Notes: generated by a model from the sequence alone, not told the origin. A stretch of 17,310 bases of DNA from an uncultured Johnsonella sp. (GCA_937927235.1 CALBCM010000005.1:1-17310); one strand, 5' to 3'. Shown: positions 7,599-14,736, counted from the first letter of the stretch. Program-made: numbers and translations.

Positions 7599-8474
7599 TT
7601 AATATTGATTATGCTGCATCACATAAGGTATGCATTCTATAACATCTCTTGCCAAGACACCGTGCTCACCGTATTTTTTTTGAGCTTCTTCACCTGCAAG
7701 CCCATGCAGGTATACCCCGAAAGCTGCTGCCTGCACAATATCAAAGCCTATGCAAAAAAGCCCGGCTATCACGCCTGTAAGCACATCTCCGCTGCCGGCC
7801 TTAGCAAGAGCCGGGCTGCCTGAGAGATTTTTATACAGCCTGCCGTCACAAGCTGCTGTAATTGTATTATGCTGCTTAAGCACTACATTAGTTTTATATT
7901 TTGCCGAATAAGCGCAGGCTGTTTTTATGGGCTCAGCCTTAATATCTGACAGGCTTTCTCCGCTAAGTCTTGACATTTCTTTTAAATGCGGGGTTATTAC
8001 CGCATTGCTGTGCAGATATTTCTTTAAATCAGGGTTAGCAGCAATACAGTTTAAAGCATCGGCATCAATTATTACCGGAGTCTGCTTATTAACTAAAACC
8101 TGTTTTACCAGCGTATAAACATATTCCCTGCTTCCCAGCCCGGGACCGAGCACTATTATCTGAGCCCATGCAAGTGCAGCATCAAGCTTATTAACAAGCT
8201 CATTATAATTATCTCTGAAATCAGCTTCCCTATATGAGGAAACTACAGCCTCAGGCAGCATAGTTTGAAATATACTTCTATTGTCCTCAGCGGAGAATAG
8301 TCTTACCAGTCCGGAGCCGGTCCTATAAGCGGCAAAGGCAGACAAATACGCGGCCCCGCTCATACCGTAAGAGCCTGCTATCACCAAAAGCTTCTTAAAA
8401 TCTCCTTTGTTAGCCTCAGCTTTTCTTTTCGGGATTATTTTTAAATCTGCGGGCTTTAAAATCTTATAACACAT
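7599..8474 (-). CDS. nnrD: ADP-dependent (S)-NAD(P)H-hydrate dehydratase, stand-alone domain
   Basis: This ribokinase-like (CARKD/YjeF C-terminal) enzyme uses ADP to dehydrate damaged hydrated NADH and NADPH back to the active coenzymes. The 291-residue product shows VIAGSYGMSGAA (about 31-42), VLGPGLGS (108-115), IIDADALN (135-142), ITPHLKEMSRL (160-170), and the signature AKAGSGDVLTG with the catalytic base at D230. The partner epimerase domain (NnrE/YjeF N-terminal), often fused ahead of it in Clostridia, is absent, as in the stand-alone B. subtilis YxkO. AAAGGAGAG sits 4 bases before the ATG. A terminator lies between rex and this gene, with no clear promoter after it, so expression may rely on readthrough or a weak promoter. 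alr follows 17 bases later. Confidence 0.94.
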   Translation of the reverse strand: MCYKILKPADLKIIPKRKAEANKGDFKKLLVIAGSYGMSGAAYLSAFAAYRTGSGLVRLFSAEDNRSIFQTMLPEAVVSSYREADFRDNYNELVNKLDAALAWAQIIVLGPGLGSREYVYTLVKQVLVNKQTPVIIDADALNCIAANPDLKKYLHSNAVITPHLKEMSRLSGESLSDIKAEPIKTACAYSAKYKTNVVLKQHNTITAACDGRLYKNLSGSPALAKAGSGDVLTGVIAGLFCIGFDIVQAAAFGVYLHGLAGEEAQKKYGEHGVLARDVIECIPYVMQHNQY

Positions 8475-8514
8475 AGCTCTCCTTTGCTTAAGTCTTTTAC
8501 AAGCTTCACCATGT

Positions 8515-8555
8515 AAAAATGCCCGGCTGCGGAATCTCTTATCCGCACCCCGGCA
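8515..8555 (-). terminator. Hairpin terminator after rex
   Basis: On the minus strand a 14-position GC-rich stem (TGCCGGGGTGCGGA with TCCGCAGCCGGGCA) has two internal G-G mismatches and an eight-base loop, and is followed by TTTTT. It lies about 30 bases past the rex stop and 40 bases before nnrD, so it should end or reduce rex transcription before nnrD-alr. Confidence 0.72.
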
Positions 8556-8583
8556 TAGGCAGAGTGTTCAGAGTATATTATTT

Positions 8584-9228
8584 TTATTCCTCATGCTTAT
8601 CAACCAGACTACTTACTCTATAAGACAGCCTCATCAAAAAGTCCGAAAGATGAACATTTTCAACTATTACATCTTCAGGCACCTCAAGGTCTGTATGTGC
8701 GAAGTTGAGTATCGCCTTTATCCCGGCATTTATCAGCCTTTTTGCCACCGAGATAGCTTCATTTTTAGGTATGCTTAAAACCGCTATCTGAATCTGATTT
8801 TTGGATATATATTCCTCAAGCTTATCAAGACTGTAAACCTTCACTTTTCTGACCTCTTTCCCTATCACATCAGGATTTACGTCAAACATCGCCTTAATTA
8901 CAAAGCCTCTTTTTTCAAAATTAGTGTAGTTAGTAAGCGCATTTCCAAGATTACCTGCTCCTATCACTATAAGATTATGCTGTCTATCTATGCCAAGAAT
9001 TTTGCCTATTTCATTATAGAGATATTTTACATTATATCCATATCCCTGCTGACCGAATCCTCCAAAATTATTTAAATCCTGTCTTATCTGAGAGGCGGTC
9101 ACCTTCATCCTTATACTCAGTTCCTTTGACGAAATGCGCTCTATGCCTTCTTCGCTTATCTCGCCAAGATACCTGTAATATCTTGGAAGTCTTGAAATGA
9201 CTGCCTTTGAAATTCTCTTATCTTCCAT
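8584..9228 (-). CDS. rex: Redox-sensing transcriptional repressor Rex
   Basis: Rex is a homodimeric repressor that binds DNA when NAD+ is high and releases it when NADH rises. It typically controls fermentation and alcohol-dehydrogenase genes in anaerobes. The product is 214 residues from ATG 9228, normal for the family. An N-terminal winged helix carries VISRLPRYYRYL and MKVTASQIRQDLNNFGGFGQQGYGY. The Rossmann NAD(H) domain carries LIVIGAGNLGNAL. A C-terminal swapped helix ends LSDFLMRLSYRVSSLV. The open frame continues upstream to an ATG at 9339, but those 37 residues are not Rex-like and span the promoter. CAGGAGAT lies just ahead of 9228, so that start is chosen. The gene has its own promoter and is followed by a hairpin terminator. 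Confidence 0.95.
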   Translation of the reverse strand: MEDKRISKAVISRLPRYYRYLGEISEEGIERISSKELSIRMKVTASQIRQDLNNFGGFGQQGYGYNVKYLYNEIGKILGIDRQHNLIVIGAGNLGNALTNYTNFEKRGFVIKAMFDVNPDVIGKEVRKVKVYSLDKLEEYISKNQIQIAVLSIPKNEAISVAKRLINAGIKAILNFAHTDLEVPEDVIVENVHLSDFLMRLSYRVSSLVDKHEE

Positions 9229-9254
9229 AAAAATATCTCCTGTTGTTAAGAAAT

Positions 9255-9273
9255 CTACTATCGTGTGTAGTAG
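9255..9273. repeat. Inverted repeat over the rex -10 and transcription start
   Basis: CTACTA and TAGTAG face each other across seven bases, a perfect 6-base inverted repeat covering the downstream edge of the -10 box and the predicted +1. Its position fits an operator or a hairpin at the mRNA 5' end. It does not match the Rex consensus TTGTTAA-N4-TTAACAA. Confidence 0.5.
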
Positions 9274-9300
9274 TATATCGTTAATAAACAATATTGTCAA
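9272..9300 (-). promoter_or_regulatory. Promoter of rex
   Basis: On the minus strand TTGACA (9295-9300, perfect) and TATACT (9272-9277) are exactly 17 bases apart, about 45 bases before the rex start. An inverted repeat (9255-9273) overlaps the downstream edge of the -10 box, and a palindromic ACAATATTGT overlaps the -35. Confidence 0.82.
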
Positions 9301-9371
9301 TACATTTTCTGGTTTTAAAGTCCGCTCACAGCTTGCCACTCCTTGTCAGGTGACAGACCTTCGGCTGTTAA

Positions 9372-9782
9372 TTAAGCCTTAAGCTCCTCATCAAATTCTT
9401 TAGACACCGCTTCTCTCGCATTTTTAACAGCAGTCTCATTAATCTCTTTATTTGCCTTAAATTTATTCATAATTTCAGGTATTAAATCAATTATTTTTGA
9501 AAAGGCATCCTGGTTTCTTACATTTACAAGTCTTGAAGTTCCGTTTTGTATAATTAAAAGAGCAGCAGGACTCATCTTGGCACTCATCCCTCCGCCACCA
9601 TTATATTTTGCATTCTCCTCAAAGCCTCCTGCACCCATGCCGCAGCTTACATCAACAAGAGGCAGCACTATCGTGTCATCAACTCTGATAGGCTCTCCTA
9701 CTACAGTCTTAGTATTTATAAATAAATCCATTCCGCTAAATAAGGAATCTATAGCTGCTAATAATTTTTCTTTTTCTGCCAT
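9372..9782 (-). CDS. ytfJ: GerW/YtfJ family sporulation protein
   Basis: The 136-residue product fits the YtfJ/GerW family: SLFSGMDLFINTKTVVGEPIRV, then a glycine-rich core (GMGAGGFEENAKYNGGGGMSAKMSPAALLII) and a helical C-terminus. In B. subtilis the protein affects spore germination; its biochemical role is not established. The longest frame begins at ATG 9803, but the bases encoding those first residues contain a perfect AGGAGG (9792-9797) placed 9 bases before ATG 9782, so 9782 is chosen. It directly follows the DUF2953 gene (ytfI), the same order as ytfI-ytfJ in B. subtilis, and ends the rpoZ run. Its presence hints at a spore-forming lineage but does not prove sporulation. Confidence 0.9.
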   Translation of the reverse strand: MAEKEKLLAAIDSLFSGMDLFINTKTVVGEPIRVDDTIVLPLVDVSCGMGAGGFEENAKYNGGGGMSAKMSPAALLIIQNGTSRLVNVRNQDAFSKIIDLIPEIMNKFKANKEINETAVKNAREAVSKEFDEELKA

Positions 9783-9791
9783 TACTAAAAG

Positions 9792-9797
9792 CCTCCT
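9792..9797 (-). promoter_or_regulatory. Shine-Dalgarno that sets the ytfJ start
   Basis: A perfect AGGAGG on the minus strand lies 9 bases before ATG 9782. It lies inside the extra seven codons of the longer frame starting at 9803, which argues against that longer start. Confidence 0.8.
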
Positions 9798-9803
9798 GTT
9801 CAT

Positions 9804-10712
9804 TTATAAAAATCTTTTAATCCACTTTCTTATATCTTTATTCAAATAAAGCCTTAATATTGCAATAAGTACGGCTCCGATTCTTATCCTTCCTGTCAGC
9901 TCTATATCCATTTCTATGATATTCTCTTCAAACATGGGAATCACCTCAAATTTATTCTTATACAGAGGCAGGAACAGAGCGGTGTATCTCAAAACAGTTC
10001 CTGTAGCATAAGGCTCTCCAAATCCGAATTTCAGATATCCGCTTATACGCCGAGGCAGGCAATGTGATGTTACTTTATAGCCTTCATTAAATAACTTCCT
10101 CAATGTTTTCTGCAATGCTTTATCATTTATTTTAGCTTCCAAATTTTTAACGCTGCTACAAAGCCTAATTAAACTATGCTTCAGCCTTTTATAAGTATTA
10201 AACAGCTTTAATTTAATCTTCCGGCATAAAACCTTGGGTGAGAGCTTTAAGCTCCTTCGCGTATTTCTTTTAGAGGATTTTTCAGCACCTGATTTATCAG
10301 GTATCTTTTCGGAAGTAGTTTCTTCCTCCCATCCCGCTATATCATTTACAGCTTTATCAGATTTCTCAGCCTCATCTATTTGTTTAGCGGCAGCTTCAGG
10401 CTCCGCAGCTTTTTTTTCCAGAGTTCTTTTCCGGTTTTGTTCTGAACTGTTTCTCAGGCTTGTTTTATTATTAAAAAGCTTTACTCCGAATATCTTAACA
10501 GCAGCTTTGGACTTGGTGCCGTACTCCGCCTGCACCAAATGCAGCAGCCAGCTTACACAGATATACAGGTCCATGTCGTCCTTATATTTAAAATTAATTT
10601 TATACCTTACAGGTACTAAAGCAATAAGGCATATCCCCAGTATAAAAAGTAATATAATAAGCAGAAGGATGCTGCCTGTTATTTTTAAAATACCGAATAA
10701 TATTCCAAGCAT
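9804..10712 (-). CDS. ytfI: DUF2953 domain membrane-anchored protein (YtfI-like)
   Basis: The 302-residue product starts with one strong membrane segment (about residues 8-35) ending LVPVRYKINFKYKDDMDLYICVSWLLHLVQAEYG, typical of DUF2953. A charged, low-complexity linker of about 80 residues (roughly 85-165), rich in E, K, A and S, follows. The C-terminal half includes KFGFGEPYATGTVLRY and FEENIIEMDIELTGRIRIG, also typical. Function is unknown; in B. subtilis the family sits next to ytfJ, as here. GGAGGAGG precedes the ATG closely. The stop TAA touches the region from which ytfJ is translated. The long charged linker may be disordered and may be where this lineage diverges. The symbol is by family and synteny only. 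Confidence 0.82.
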   Translation of the reverse strand: MLGILFGILKITGSILLLIILLFILGICLIALVPVRYKINFKYKDDMDLYICVSWLLHLVQAEYGTKSKAAVKIFGVKLFNNKTSLRNSSEQNRKRTLEKKAAEPEAAAKQIDEAEKSDKAVNDIAGWEEETTSEKIPDKSGAEKSSKRNTRRSLKLSPKVLCRKIKLKLFNTYKRLKHSLIRLCSSVKNLEAKINDKALQKTLRKLFNEGYKVTSHCLPRRISGYLKFGFGEPYATGTVLRYTALFLPLYKNKFEVIPMFEENIIEMDIELTGRIRIGAVLIAILRLYLNKDIRKWIKRFL

Positions 10713-10730
10713 ATCCTCCTCCTAAAAATA

Positions 10731-11048
10731 TTATATAATATATTCCCTTATGTCAAAGCCTCCGGTTTTTTGATACACTTCATAAACTATATTTCCGGCA
10801 AGCTCCAAAGCATCCCTTCTGCCATAAGCAATACCGACAATCAGCACCTCATCCCTTTTCGCATAATTTTTTAAAAAAAATGCACTGTGCAGTATAGTAA
10901 GGAGCCCGTCACTACCGGAGTTGTTTTTAGCTTCAATAATAATGACATATCCAAAAAACACCAACTTATTTTTTTTAATGCTTTTTATAATATTCTTCTT
11001 TTCACTTTCCGCTTCTTCGGAAACATATAAATTCTTATACCATTTCAT
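10731..11048 (-). CDS. Conserved hypothetical protein, 105 residues
   Basis: I do not recognise a named domain. The protein starts MKWYKNLYVSEEAESEKKNIIKSIKKNK and ends with a GFDIREYI-type tail. It is soluble, with alternating hydrophobic strands (KLVFFGYVIIIE, EVLIVGIAYG) and helices, suggesting a small alpha/beta fold. From memory, similar proteins with the same MKWYKNLYVG-like start and a DVRxYLL-like end occur in other Lachnospiraceae, so it looks like a lineage gene rather than a spurious frame. AAGGGG lies upstream of the ATG. It is the fifth gene of the rpoZ run, between cinA and ytfI, with 47 and 18 bases on either side. A function cannot be given. Confidence 0.75.
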   Translation of the reverse strand: MKWYKNLYVSEEAESEKKNIIKSIKKNKLVFFGYVIIIEAKNNSGSDGLLTILHSAFFLKNYAKRDEVLIVGIAYGRRDALELAGNIVYEVYQKTGGFDIREYII

Positions 11049-11095
11049 AGGTATTCCCCTTAAAGCCTTCTTCTTCCAAAAAATATGGGGTTTGA

Positions 11096-11827
11096 CTAGA
11101 TTGATTCAAGGTATTTTGTAAGCATTACTAAAGCGGCTTCAACCGACTGCTCCCTTATTTCCTGTCTGTTTCCTGAAAAATGGAATTCTTCAGCAAGGAT
11201 TTTGCCCTTTACATACAAGCCTATATACACAAGCCCTACCGGTTTTTCTTCAGTCCCTCCATCAGGACCTGCAATTCCAGTGATTGAGAGTGCAGCATCA
11301 CTGTCCGAGTTAAAAGCTATCCCCGCCGCCATTTCTTTCGCAGTCTGTTTGCTTACGGCACCATATTTTTTTAATGTTGACTTGCTTACATCAAGCCTCT
11401 TTCTCTTTGATTTATTGGTATAGGTCACCATACCCTCTTTAAATACTTCCGAAGCTCCGGGAACATTTATAATCCTTGCTGAAAGAAGTCCTCCGGTGCA
11501 GGACTCCGCCGTAGAAATACTGAAATCATTTTTTTCAAGTAATTTAACTAGTTTTTTTTCAAGGCTGAGATTCTTTTTATCATTTACAGCCAGAGCAGAA
11601 TCCGGAAACCTTTTTTTAATTTCTCTGCTGACAGGCTTAATAACAGCCTTTGCCTCATCTTCAGTATCCGCTGAAGCAGAAACTATAATTTGTACTTCAC
11701 CCTCTTTAGTTAAGATTTTAATATCTGCTTCCTTCTTTTTGATAATATCTTCCAGCACATCTTTTGCCTGCACCTCGGAAATACCATAAAGATTGATTGT
11801 TTTCTGCCTCTTAACTAAATCTCCCAT
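11096..11827 (-). CDS. cinA: Shortened CinA: KH-like domain plus NMN amidohydrolase (PncC) domain
   Basis: The 243-residue product covers only the middle and C-terminal parts of CinA. Residues 1-85 match the CinA KH-like domain (INLYGISEVQAKDVLEDII, DTEDEAKAVIKPVSREIKKRF). Residues 90-243 match the PncC domain, with TAESCTGG (106-113), GMVTYTNKSK, and GIAGPDGGTEEKPVG (184-198). The PncC domain deamidates nicotinamide mononucleotide to nicotinate mononucleotide, recycling pyridine nucleotides. The N-terminal MoCF-like (COG1058) domain of full-length CinA, about 170 residues, is missing. This is not a damaged start: pgsA ends 3 bases before the ATG and its tail supplies GGGAGG. Gene order pgsA-cinA is common in Firmicutes, but recA does not follow here. 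Confidence 0.92.
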   Translation of the reverse strand: MGDLVKRQKTINLYGISEVQAKDVLEDIIKKKEADIKILTKEGEVQIIVSASADTEDEAKAVIKPVSREIKKRFPDSALAVNDKKNLSLEKKLVKLLEKNDFSISTAESCTGGLLSARIINVPGASEVFKEGMVTYTNKSKRKRLDVSKSTLKKYGAVSKQTAKEMAAGIAFNSDSDAALSITGIAGPDGGTEEKPVGLVYIGLYVKGKILAEEFHFSGNRQEIREQSVEAALVMLTKYLESI

Positions 11828-11830
11828 TTT

Positions 11831-12373
11831 CTAAATACCTCCCTTACTGATTACTTTATGGTTTTTAATTATATAGTCAGTTAATGATATGACAGTAAGC
11901 GCAAGCATTATCCATACCATTATATCGGTCAAGGCTTTAAGCCTGTCAAGATTAAGTATCAGCAGGCATATACAGAGCATCTGTGAAACAGTCTTTACCT
12001 TTCCCCAAATACTTGCCGCTATCACTACGCCGGCATCTGAAGCCACCAATCTAAAGCCGCTTATAATAAACTCTCTCGCTATTATTACAGTTACTATAAG
12101 TGCATCTATGCGTTTAAGCTGTATAAGACATATAAGTGCAGAGCATACCAGCAGCTTATCGGCAAGCGGGTCCATAAACTTTCCAAAATTTGTTATAAGC
12201 TTATATTTTCTTGCAATAATCCCGTCCAGCGTATCAGTTAAAGCCGCAATTATAAAAACTGCAAGTGCAAGCCCTCTATATAAACTGTCCTCTCCCTGAT
12301 TATACATTAAAAAATATATAAAAAAAGGAATCATAATTATTCTTAATACAGTCAGTTTATTCGGTAAATTCAT
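11831..12373 (-). CDS. pgsA: CDP-diacylglycerol--glycerol-3-phosphate 3-phosphatidyltransferase
   Basis: This membrane enzyme makes phosphatidylglycerol phosphate, the committed step to phosphatidylglycerol and cardiolipin. The 180-residue product begins MNLPNKLTVLRIIMIP, typical of PgsA. It carries the full CDP-alcohol phosphotransferase signature: D47, D50-G51, A54-R55, G64, D68 and D72, in DTLDGIIARKYKLITNFG followed by KFMDPLADK. Several hydrophobic segments follow. The start overlaps the rimO stop by four bases (ATGA), and AGGAGA lies just upstream inside rimO, so the two are translationally coupled. The order rimO-pgsA-cinA is widely conserved in Firmicutes. Confidence 0.96.
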   Translation of the reverse strand: MNLPNKLTVLRIIMIPFFIYFLMYNQGEDSLYRGLALAVFIIAALTDTLDGIIARKYKLITNFGKFMDPLADKLLVCSALICLIQLKRIDALIVTVIIAREFIISGFRLVASDAGVVIAASIWGKVKTVSQMLCICLLILNLDRLKALTDIMVWIMLALTVISLTDYIIKNHKVISKGGI

Positions 12374-13701
12374 CTAAGTTCTCCTATAAGGTCATATTCA
12401 GAAGCTCCTGTTACCCTCGCCTTTATAAAATCTCCGCTCATATATGGTGCTTTTGAATTTATGAAAATATACCCGTCAACTCCGGGAGTGTCCATATAGG
12501 TACGCCCTACATACACATCTTCATCTGAAAGCCTGCCTTCAATTAAAACCTCCAGCTCAGAGCCTACAAGGCTTTCAAGATGTTGTTTTGATATATCCCT
12601 TTGCAGCCTCATAATTTTATTTTTCCTTGATTCCTTAACCCTGTCCTTAACCTGCTTATCAAAATCAGCAGCCAAAGTTCCCTCCTCAAGACTATAGCAG
12701 AAAACTCCCAGTCTTTCAAATCTCATCTTTTTAACAAAGCTTATCAAATCCTCAACATCTTCCTCGTTCTCTCCGGGAAAGCCGGTTATCAATGTAGTTC
12801 TAAGTATTATATCCGGCATTGCTTTTCTCAGCTTGGCAATAATATTTATCAAATCCTTACGGCTTGTCCTTCGTCCCATTCGCCTTAAGATTCTGTCTGA
12901 GGAATGCTGTATGGGTATGTCAAGGTATTTACAGATCTTATCCTCCTGAACCATCACCTCTATAAGCTCATCATCTATTTCCTCAGGATAGCAGTAAAGA
13001 ATCCTTATCCACCTGAGCCCTTCAATTTTGCAAAGCTGTCTTAAAAGCTCTGCCAGCATCTTTTTTCCATAAATATCCTGACCGTATACTGTGGTTTCCT
13101 GTGCAACAAGAATAAGCTCCTTTATGCCGTCCCTTGCAAGCTGCCTTGCCTCCTCCACTAAAAGCTCCATGGCATAGCTTCGGTAGCTTCCTCTTAAAGA
13201 GGGAATTATGCAGTAGGTGCAGTGCTTATCACAGCCCTCTGCTATCTTAAGATAGGCATAGTAGCCTCCTGTGGAATGATACCTCTTTTTAGACAAAGCC
13301 GGAAGCCTGTCCAAGTCCAAAAACTTATCAGTTTTAAACCTTGCGGTCTTTGACAATACCGCATCTATCACCTCTCCCAGCTTATCATAGCTGCTTGTTC
13401 CTAAAAGTGCATCAACCTCAGGTATTTCCTCCTTTATCTCCTCCTTGTATCTTTGAGCCATACAGCCCGTTACTATAAGCACCTTGAGCTTGCCTTCCTT
13501 TTTCAGCCTTGCCGTTTCCAGTATTGCTTCAACACTTTCTTCCTTTGCATCCAGTATAAAACAGCAGGTATTAACTATTATAATATCTGCTTCCTTTTCA
13601 TCATCAGTATAAGTATATCCTCTTTCTGCTATAAGACCAAGCATGTGCTCCGCATCCACCAGGTTCTTATCACAGCCTAAAGAGATAAGACAAACCTTCA
13701 T
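12370..13701 (-). CDS. rimO: Ribosomal protein S12 methylthiotransferase
   Basis: RimO is a radical-SAM enzyme with two iron-sulfur clusters that adds a methylthio group to an aspartate of ribosomal protein S12. The 443-residue product has the N-terminal MTTase domain with cluster cysteines C10 (SLGCDKN), C46 (NTCCF) and C80 (TGCMAQRY). The radical-SAM CxxxCxxC cysteines are C157, C161 and C164 (EGCDKHCTYCIIP), and a C-terminal TRAM domain follows (GRLSDEDVYVGRTYMDTPGVDG). SLGCDKNLVDAEHMLGLI and the RGSYRS stretch after the cluster fit RimO rather than MiaB. An extra cysteine follows C46. AAAGG precedes the ATG, overlapping the end of rpoZ, which stops 3 bases earlier. Confidence 0.96.
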   Translation of the reverse strand: MKVCLISLGCDKNLVDAEHMLGLIAERGYTYTDDEKEADIIIVNTCCFILDAKEESVEAILETARLKKEGKLKVLIVTGCMAQRYKEEIKEEIPEVDALLGTSSYDKLGEVIDAVLSKTARFKTDKFLDLDRLPALSKKRYHSTGGYYAYLKIAEGCDKHCTYCIIPSLRGSYRSYAMELLVEEARQLARDGIKELILVAQETTVYGQDIYGKKMLAELLRQLCKIEGLRWIRILYCYPEEIDDELIEVMVQEDKICKYLDIPIQHSSDRILRRMGRRTSRKDLINIIAKLRKAMPDIILRTTLITGFPGENEEDVEDLISFVKKMRFERLGVFCYSLEEGTLAADFDKQVKDRVKESRKNKIMRLQRDISKQHLESLVGSELEVLIEGRLSDEDVYVGRTYMDTPGVDGYIFINSKAPYMSGDFIKARVTGASEYDLIGELR

Positions 13702-13704
13702 TAA

Positions 13705-13965
13705 TTACCTTTCATCTGCTGAAGCTTCATCCAAAACGGCTTCTTCATCATTTTCAGAAACTATCTTTACTCTTTGTTTATATAAATCATCAATAGCCAT
13801 AGATAAAGGCTTTTTATAAAGGAGAACCTTTTCTCCTATAAGCTGCCTCGCTCTTTTGGCAGTAGCCATAACGATAGAATATCTGCTCTGCACCACCGGC
13901 TCTTCTCCTGGCTCCACTTTGCTGTTTACAACTTCTATTAAATCACTATATGATGGATGTAGCAT
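13705..13965 (-). CDS. rpoZ: RNA polymerase omega subunit
   Basis: Omega helps assemble and stabilise the beta-prime subunit of RNA polymerase. The 86-residue product begins MLHPSYSDLIEVVNSK and includes SRYSIVMATAKRARQLI and KPLSMAIDDLYKQRVKIV, the usual omega core; the acidic C-terminal tail is variable in the family. The longest frame starts at ATG 13995, but AAGGAGG lies 5 bases before ATG 13965, and the family begins near this point, so 13965 is chosen. gmk-rpoZ is a standard order in Firmicutes. A promoter candidate behind gmk suggests rpoZ can also start its own transcript, which then runs through rimO, pgsA, cinA and beyond. Confidence 0.93.
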   Translation of the reverse strand: MLHPSYSDLIEVVNSKVEPGEEPVVQSRYSIVMATAKRARQLIGEKVLLYKKPLSMAIDDLYKQRVKIVSENDEEAVLDEASADER

Positions 13966-13970
13966 AATTT

Positions 13971-13977
13971 CCTCCTT
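13971..13977 (-). promoter_or_regulatory. Shine-Dalgarno that sets the rpoZ start
   Basis: AAGGAGG on the minus strand lies 5 bases before ATG 13965 and inside the extra ten codons of the longer frame starting at 13995. Confidence 0.85.
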
Positions 13978-14028
13978 AAAATACAGCTTCAACACCTTTC
14001 CGGTTTTAATTGCATGCTGTTCAGGGCT

Positions 14029-14057
14029 ATTTTAACCATTTGTTTTAACTTAGTCAA
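14029..14057 (-). promoter_or_regulatory. Candidate promoter for rpoZ-rimO-pgsA-cinA-ytfIJ
   Basis: On the minus strand TTGACT (14052-14057) and TAAAAT (14029-14034) are exactly 17 bases apart, in the 117-base gap between gmk and rpoZ. No clear terminator follows gmk, so gmk transcripts may also read through. Confidence 0.6.
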
Positions 14058-14082
14058 GTAGTGAACTTCCCATTGTTTAAAG

Positions 14083-14715
14083 TCAATAGGCTTCCTGCCT
14101 GAAATGCTTTAATTCATAACGCAGCCTTTCTATAAAGCCAAGATTTTCGGATACTTCCATGCCTCTGCATTCAATAAGGCAGTTAAGCTTTTTAACAGCC
14201 TCATTTAAAACATCATTTACAATAATATAATCATAGTCTTTTACAAAGCTGCTTTCATCGGCGGCACGCAAAAGTCTGTTCTTTATTTGCTCCCGGCTTT
14301 CAGTGTCCCTGCCCACCAGCCTTGATTCAAGAATTTCGGCTGAGGGAGGAGCTACAAACACCATGAGGGCATCTTTAAATTTTTCTTTTATCTTGGCAGC
14401 TCCCTGAATCTCTATCTCAAGTATAACATTTTCACCTTTGTTAAGATGTCTAAGCACATATTCTTTAGGCGTTCCGTAGTAATTTCCAAGATAGGAGGCA
14501 TATTCTATAAAATCATCCTTCTCTATCTTGTTTTCAAATTCTTCCCGGCTTAAAAAAAAGTATTCCCTTCCCTCCTTCTCGCCTTGTCTTGGAGCTCTTG
14601 TAGTAGCTGACACGGAAAGACAGTAATTATCATACTTTTTTAGCAGCTCCTTTACCAGAGTTCCCTTTCCGGCACCTGAAAAGCCTGAAATTACAATTAA
14701 AATCCCTTTTCTCAT
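14083..14715 (-). CDS. gmk: Guanylate kinase
   Basis: The enzyme phosphorylates GMP (and dGMP) to GDP with ATP in the cytoplasm and is essential for guanine nucleotide supply. The 210-residue product has the P-loop GFSGAGKGT at 11-19 and the GMP-binding stretch SVSATTRAPRQGEKEGREYFFLS. The lid and second GMP site include IEYASYLGNYYGTP, followed by EIEIQGAAKIK and VFVAPPS. Length and motifs are complete. A modest AAAAGG precedes the ATG. It follows yicC by 21 bases; in many Clostridia and Bacilli a small remA (DUF370) gene sits between the two, but there is no room for it here. Confidence 0.97.
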   Translation of the reverse strand: MRKGILIVISGFSGAGKGTLVKELLKKYDNYCLSVSATTRAPRQGEKEGREYFFLSREEFENKIEKDDFIEYASYLGNYYGTPKEYVLRHLNKGENVILEIEIQGAAKIKEKFKDALMVFVAPPSAEILESRLVGRDTESREQIKNRLLRAADESSFVKDYDYIIVNDVLNEAVKKLNCLIECRGMEVSENLGFIERLRYELKHFRQEAY

Positions 14716-14736
14716 ATATTTAAACCTTTTAATTTT

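Noticed and set aside
9235..9300. Canonical Rex operator ahead of rex
   Set aside because: TTGTTAA-N4-TTAACAA is not present; only single half-sites occur, too far apart or with wrong spacing, so no operator feature is called.
9229..9339. N-terminal extension of 37 residues on Rex
   Set aside because: It covers the rex promoter and ribosome site and does not resemble the Rex N-terminus, which begins close to ATG 9228.
9301..9371. Terminator after ytfJ
   Set aside because: Small stems such as TGTC-ACCT-GACA are present but there is no T run and no stable extended stem.
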